From contig NW_024609884.1 of assembly GCF_016920785.2 (NCBI RefSeq), forward strand, positions 38,049,035 through 38,113,034: DNA of 64,000 bases, read 5' to 3'. The translations under genes were made by a program, and so were the position numbers. This DNA is from Ixodes scapularis (taxonomy: Eukaryota; Arthropoda; Arachnida; Ixodida; Ixodidae). How positions within the stretch are numbered: position 1 is the first letter of the stretch; every line of letters starts with the position of its first letter. Of this stretch, positions 59,601 through 64,000 are shown piece after piece. The notes below the pieces were generated by a model. The model was not told the origin of the DNA, made no database searches, and worked only from the letters and a program-made list of their open reading frames with translations.

Positions 59601-59639
59601 CCGAACCTAGCGAGCGCTTCGAAATCTGCCATCGAGGCG

Positions 59640-60600
59640 TGCGATGCTTAATGGGAACTCTGTCGCGATCGTGACGTCAGACTCCTCAGCACAGCCAAAG
59701 GCTGGCGTGATTATGAGCGCCGCCACGGCAGTGGCTTTTGCGTGTTACAGTCTCGCGTTTCGGAGTGGCGGAGGACTGCACAGCTCCACGACGACCGTCG
59801 TGACGGATTTATTTCGGCCCCTGTAGTCCGCGGTATGTTCCGCCCATGATCTATGAGAGCGACGAGGATTTAGACTACCGAGGGGACTCAGAAGATGTCA
59901 GCGAGGACGAGTAGACGCTCTCGGACATGGTGACACACCGGCGATTCGGGCAAGAACCGTACGTGTTCGACCCGTACGCTTCGTCGTCTTCTGAAGCTGA
60001 CGGGGACAAGCAGGCAGAGAAATTCCTTGCATTTAATAATGATCGGCCACCTTCGGGATATGCGATATTACGTGTTTTATTAATAGCGTGCTCACTTACC
60101 ACTTTACTTCGCTTTTCGTGCTGTTCGCTGAGCTCTTCTGTTTGTTTGTTTGTTGTTGTTTTTGTTTGTTTTTTAATACTCGGCATAACCCCTGCATGGT
60201 AGCAACCGAATATTTTTGGTAGGAAGACCCACACTGAGGACAGTGGGTCGCATTTCGTTTTCCTCGTCGTGAAAATGGTCACCGTACAAGCGATCAGTTT
60301 TCAGCGGCGCCCGAGAGACGACGGACGCGCGAGACGGATTCACTCGCTTTGGAGTTTCTCATTTTTCGGAAACCCGTGGGTCGGCGTCTCGCAGTTCGGC
60401 ACGCTATAGCCTCTGCCCTCTACGCAAATGCAATGAATAAACACAGGAACAAGTCGGCGGCACCAAACAATCGCACGCCGCACGAGCCACCTAATCCAAC
60501 GTGGCCAACTTGCCAACCTTTCTTCGCGATGGTGTTCAAGGCTGGGGTATATATATGAGTGCAGTGTACTGCCGAGGGTGGCGCCACAGCGGCAGGAGCA
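59640..60600 (+). other. CpG-rich block with an acidic frame broken by TAG
   Basis: From ATG 59846 one frame runs MIYESDEDLDYRGD... for 22 codons to a TAG, then continues in the same frame through ATG 59927 (VTHRRFGQEPYVFDPYASSS) to beyond 60000. Acidic, Ser-rich sequence followed by an EPYxFxPYxSxSS motif resembles the N-terminal region of some transposon-borne or P2X7-intracellular-domain-like proteins described in ticks. The TAG argues for a decayed copy. The assignment is weak. Confidence 0.25.
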
Positions 60601-60877
60601 ACACGTCACGATCTCCCAACAAAGCCTCGGCCCCCCAATCACCAGGTGCAAGTGGGAAATCGTTTTATTCGTTTTAAAAATAATTTTCTTGCGTTTACAA
60701 ACAATAGACTGAGGTTGCTCAGGTGCTGATGCGACATGGTATATACCTAAGCAAAATAATTCGCCCTAAAATGTCGTTTCTGTACCCTTTTAAGGAGCAA
60801 AAGCTTCTTAAAGTCGAACAACGTATTCCGTCGATATCTCAACCGTTTAGTTGTTCTTTTTTTTCTTTTTTTCTTAG

Positions 60878-60948
60878 TGCGTTTAGATGGTGCTGCTGAG
60901 CTCAACCCACACTTCACCTTAATGTGCCTGCCATGCATTGCTGCCCAG
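60878..60948 (+). CDS. Candidate internal exon
   Basis: A 71-nt segment lies between a strong acceptor (TTTTTTTTCTTTTTTTCTTAG ending 60877 is too T-rich to quote fully; its final part is CTTTTTTTCTTAG) and a donor GCCCAG/GTGATA at 60949. One frame gives 23 complete codons after two bases: RLDGAAELNPHFTLMCLPC followed by IAAQ. The other two frames hit stops. The exon would end in phase 0. I do not recognise the protein, and T-rich tracts occur by chance in this DNA, so support is moderate at best. Confidence 0.35.
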
Positions 60949-61053
60949 GTGATAAAATATATTTTTGTATGTAGACATTTATATGAGATATTGAATTACC
61001 TCCAAGTCAACCGTTGTACGTACGTTCCCTCCAAGGGGATGGAATTCGCTAGA

Positions 61054-61103
61054 AGTAGTAATAATAATAATAATAATAGTTGTAGTAGTAGTAATAGTAG
61101 TAT
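61054..61103. repeat. (AAT/AGT)n microsatellite
   Basis: Trinucleotide repeats of AAT and AGT directly precede a foldback hairpin. Confidence 0.9.
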
Positions 61104-61105
61104 TT

Positions 61106-61197
61106 GTTTATTTCTTCAGTGCCCCAGAACAACCGTGAGGATTTATAAAAAAAAAAAAAAAATATCACGGTTGTCTTGGGGCACTGAAGAACTAAAC
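61106..61197. repeat. Hairpin of 33-bp arms with A-rich loop
   Basis: TTTCTTCAGTGCCCCAGAAC (61111-61130) with its neighbours pairs with TCACGGTTGTCTTGGGGC and onward (61165-61197). Two or three mismatches occur. The loop of about 26 bases is mostly A. Function unknown; possibly a small foldback element next to its microsatellite target. Confidence 0.8.
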
Positions 61198-61200
61198 ACT

Positions 61201-64000
61201 GTGGTAGCGCATATGTAGAGGGCATGATAAAAAATTTAAAAAGAAAGATATTCAGCCATATCTTATAGATACACGTGTCCTAAACATGGTACAGTGAATA
61301 TTCAACATTACGTGTGACACGAGTAGATTCCCTAAAAACATCAAAAGATGTTGAGTCTACACAGTTGAGAGAGACTTGCATGCAGAGTAACGGCGACGAT
61401 AATCCTTCAAAGTGAAGGTAGAGCGAGGAGCGATCTCAACATGATCGAGAACAAATCATATGTTTCTAAAATATACTCGAAGTGTTGCCTTAAGTGCGAA
61501 GCATTTAAGTTCTTTCTAGCACCACACTCTCCGTAAACGCAAAGCGAAAAAAAAAAATTAGGAAATACAAAAAAACAATGTTGATGCATATGTAAGAAAA
61601 AAAAACAAAAACAAAAAACAACATCGCTCAGCATTTATCACCAATGTGGGCGACCCCTAGAGGCTACGCTAAGTTTAGCTCACTGTCTACATAGTACGTG
61701 CTGGCCTAATTTGATTTCACTGGCAACGCTTGCTCGCCATTGCACCTCGTATTCTCCTGTACGCCTTCCGTTTGCCGACGATTGTCCATCACGCGATCAT
61801 TGCGCCGCTTCCGAGAACGGTGGTCTTCGCTGCTGTCAGCGTGTATCTCTCTCTCCGCATCCTTTCTTGCATGTCTATCGCCGCATTCTTTCGCGAGCGT
61901 GGCTCGACGTGCCAACGCTCCCGGCACGCTCCTTGAAGCTATGCAGCCGTCCGTGGCGTGTCCCGCCGACTGACAGCTTTATGGCCGCTTTACGTCGCCT
62001 TCAAGGCGAGCATAATACCAGAACCGTTTCCGGGTTTAACGCCCCTTGCTCTTTAACCCCGCGCCGAACGTTATTTCTATAGAAAGTCGACGTCTGGCCG
62101 ATAGCCTGGTATATCATTAATTTCCGAGTGCTAGATGCGCTAACAATGAAAAACGCATCTGCTACATTTTTTTTTTTTCGCCACCCACCGCTCTTTTATT
62201 CGTTACTACTCGGCATGTCATCGTAACTTTAGGCTGTATTTTTTTTTTTCGTCTATTCGCTTACTCGGTTGACTAGTTTTCGGTATGTAGACCACTTCTT
62301 CTGTCCGGCCCGTGCGCCGTTCGGCCTCCCGTTTTTACGGGCTTCTGCGGTGTGATTTGCACCGGGTTTGTGGCAGCCTAACGAACTGTCTTATTTTTAG
62401 TTAGTATCGCCGGCGGAAAAAAACATTGTTGCCAGAAACTTTTTTTTTTCTGCGTTTTACCTTTTTTTGGTGTTATTAATCTCAACACGCCCCCCCCCCC
62501 CCCCCCCCCCCGGTTCTTTTTTTTTTTTTTTCTTTTTGTATTCCTACCCCCAAATAAAAGGCGTCTAACATGACGAGGGCAAGGACAAGGGGGGAATGTC
62601 AGTGACCCCGGAAGCAACGGCTGCGTAAATGTTTTCGCGTTATCTTTTATTATTTCATTTTCGTCTCACGCGTATTTTTAACCGAATGATGAAAGATATA
62701 AAAAATAAAAACGCGTGTTCTGTAACCCAACGAAGTTTGAGAAAGTGAAAAGTTTTTGTTTGGCAGCGCGCTAGAGTTACGCTTTGCCCGGTTCGACTGC
62801 AGGGGTGAGCGTGTCGCGTATGATGTGCATTGTCGGCCGTGGCGTGTGTCGCCTTTTGTCGCGTTTACGGCACGCGCCGCCACTCGCATCCTCGGGTTTC
62901 TCCGGGTTTTGTCCGTCGTGTACCGCGTCGAGCGATCGCGCCGACGTCCATCTCTCTTTGTCCGCACCCGTATTGGCAGCGTGCAAGGAGTGAACCAAAA
63001 TGATGCATAGGACACGTCTCATTGGTGCGTTCTGTGTATAGTCATCGGCTCCGTCTCACATTTGTGTAACAATTTATAGGCATAACGCATAGGAGAATGT
63101 TTCTGCACCGACCGTGTACGCTGATAAGTTGTTAGTTTGTTTTTGTTAGCTATGTCGTTGAAACCAAGTTTATTCATTTGCGTCTGGGTACTTTTGTACC
63201 TGTTAGCTCGAACAAGCGATCGCCGGTCTTTTCTGTTTGTTTGTTTTTTTAATCGAGAGTCTGTCATCAAAACAAATAGAGGAATGGAAAATGTTCATTT
63301 GGGGCACTAAGCTCAACGGTAAAGTTTCGTGCGCACCTATCTTCTCCAAGTATAAAAGACGAAAAAGAGCCGATGTCGTGTTCGCGATAACAGTATCGCG
63401 GAGTGTACATTTCGATCTGAACGCATAGGTTTCGTTGTGAGCGATTAGTAATTGCATTTATTTCTAGACACTCCACCACAAACTCAATCTTCACGTATAA
63501 GAGCTCAAGCAAAAAAGAACTGAAAAGGTTTTATTTTTATAGCCGGTGTTATCCGTGCCTAGAGTTACTTCATAAATGAATCCAATCTATTACGAGCGTG
63601 TCGCTTCGTGCGATTCCTTATCGAGAGAATATTTAGCGTGGTACAAGACCTTTTGCGCAAACAAACATAATCACTTTGATCAGTTTCTCTTTTTTTTTTA
63701 TTGTTTGATTTTTTTTTTTTTTTTTTTGTATCTTGCGTATTTTTTATATAATCATCGTTATCGCCTTTGGAAAACAAAATCTGCCGGAAAACGTTTTCTT
63801 TGGCAAAAGCCGTTTACTTCAGTCCCTTAATGAACCTGTGATGTTCTCCCGCCGGAGGGATATAGCGGCGTCGTGGATACTCTTCCTTTATCTCCAGTTT
63901 CTTGTTTTCTCGTGTTTGGCCGTGTTTGGGAGGTGGGTGAAATGACGTTGGTTTCGTTCGCGCCGTTCAGTTTGTCGGTCGCTCTGAAAATTCTTGCTCG
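61201..64000. other. Stretch without supported genes to the window end
   Basis: GC-rich patches at 61720-62060 and 62760-63000 share short phrases such as CCGTGGCGTGT but no long alignment. A C22 run is at 62490-62511. Frames on both strands overlap and contain no recognised domain. Confidence 0.4.

Overview
The window looks like repeat-dense, gene-poor nuclear DNA from an arthropod, most probably a tick. That assignment is an inference. It rests on non-LTR retrotransposon fragments of several clades, a Penelope-like element with a GIY-YIG endonuclease, many foldback (inverted-repeat) elements with TA or longer target duplications, frequent poly(C)/poly(G) tracts, and pharate intron-like sequence with no compact genes. 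There are no bacterial operons, rRNA genes or CRISPR arrays.

The only long, intact protein-coding frame is a reverse transcriptase (RT) at 3396-5219 from a 5'-truncated LINE. Six further non-LTR RT copies or fragments are decayed: 11149-13030 (-), 21520-22395 (+), 34940-36340 (-), 37330-38480 (-), 41760-43080 (+) and 44762-48950 (-). Two short LINE 3' ends lie near 18.8 kb and 26.8 kb.

The clearest structural story is at 44.8-48.9 kb, where three insertions are nested. A minus-strand LINE is split by a 1.7-kb inverted dimer of a Penelope-like element (46101-47802) flanked by the 8-bp duplication TATGTTGC. That dimer is itself split by a 695-bp foldback element (46234-46928).

Elsewhere the window is dominated by palindromic elements: 0.8-1.8, 6.7-7.4, 8.94-9.11, 13.24, 15.15, 15.5-16.0, 17.5 and 17.8-18.1 (built from CTATCGATAG), 22.9-23.7, 29.8-30.4 (two abutting long palindromes, one with a tRNA-shaped core), 34.75, 36.9, 41.1-41.6, 46.1-47.8, 51.2 and 61.1 kb.

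Host-gene evidence is weak but not absent. Exon-like segments occur at 24416-24528 (+), 57489-57598 (-, apparently a last coding exon), 60878-60948 (+) and, less convincingly, 53986-54044 (+). GC/CpG-rich stretches at 19.7-20.5, 25.2-26.4, 31.8-32.6, 53.9-55.4 and 59.6-60.6 kb may be promoters or 5' exons. The window is best read as large introns or intergenic DNA filled by transposons. I could not identify any host gene, and no novel multi-gene system is visible.
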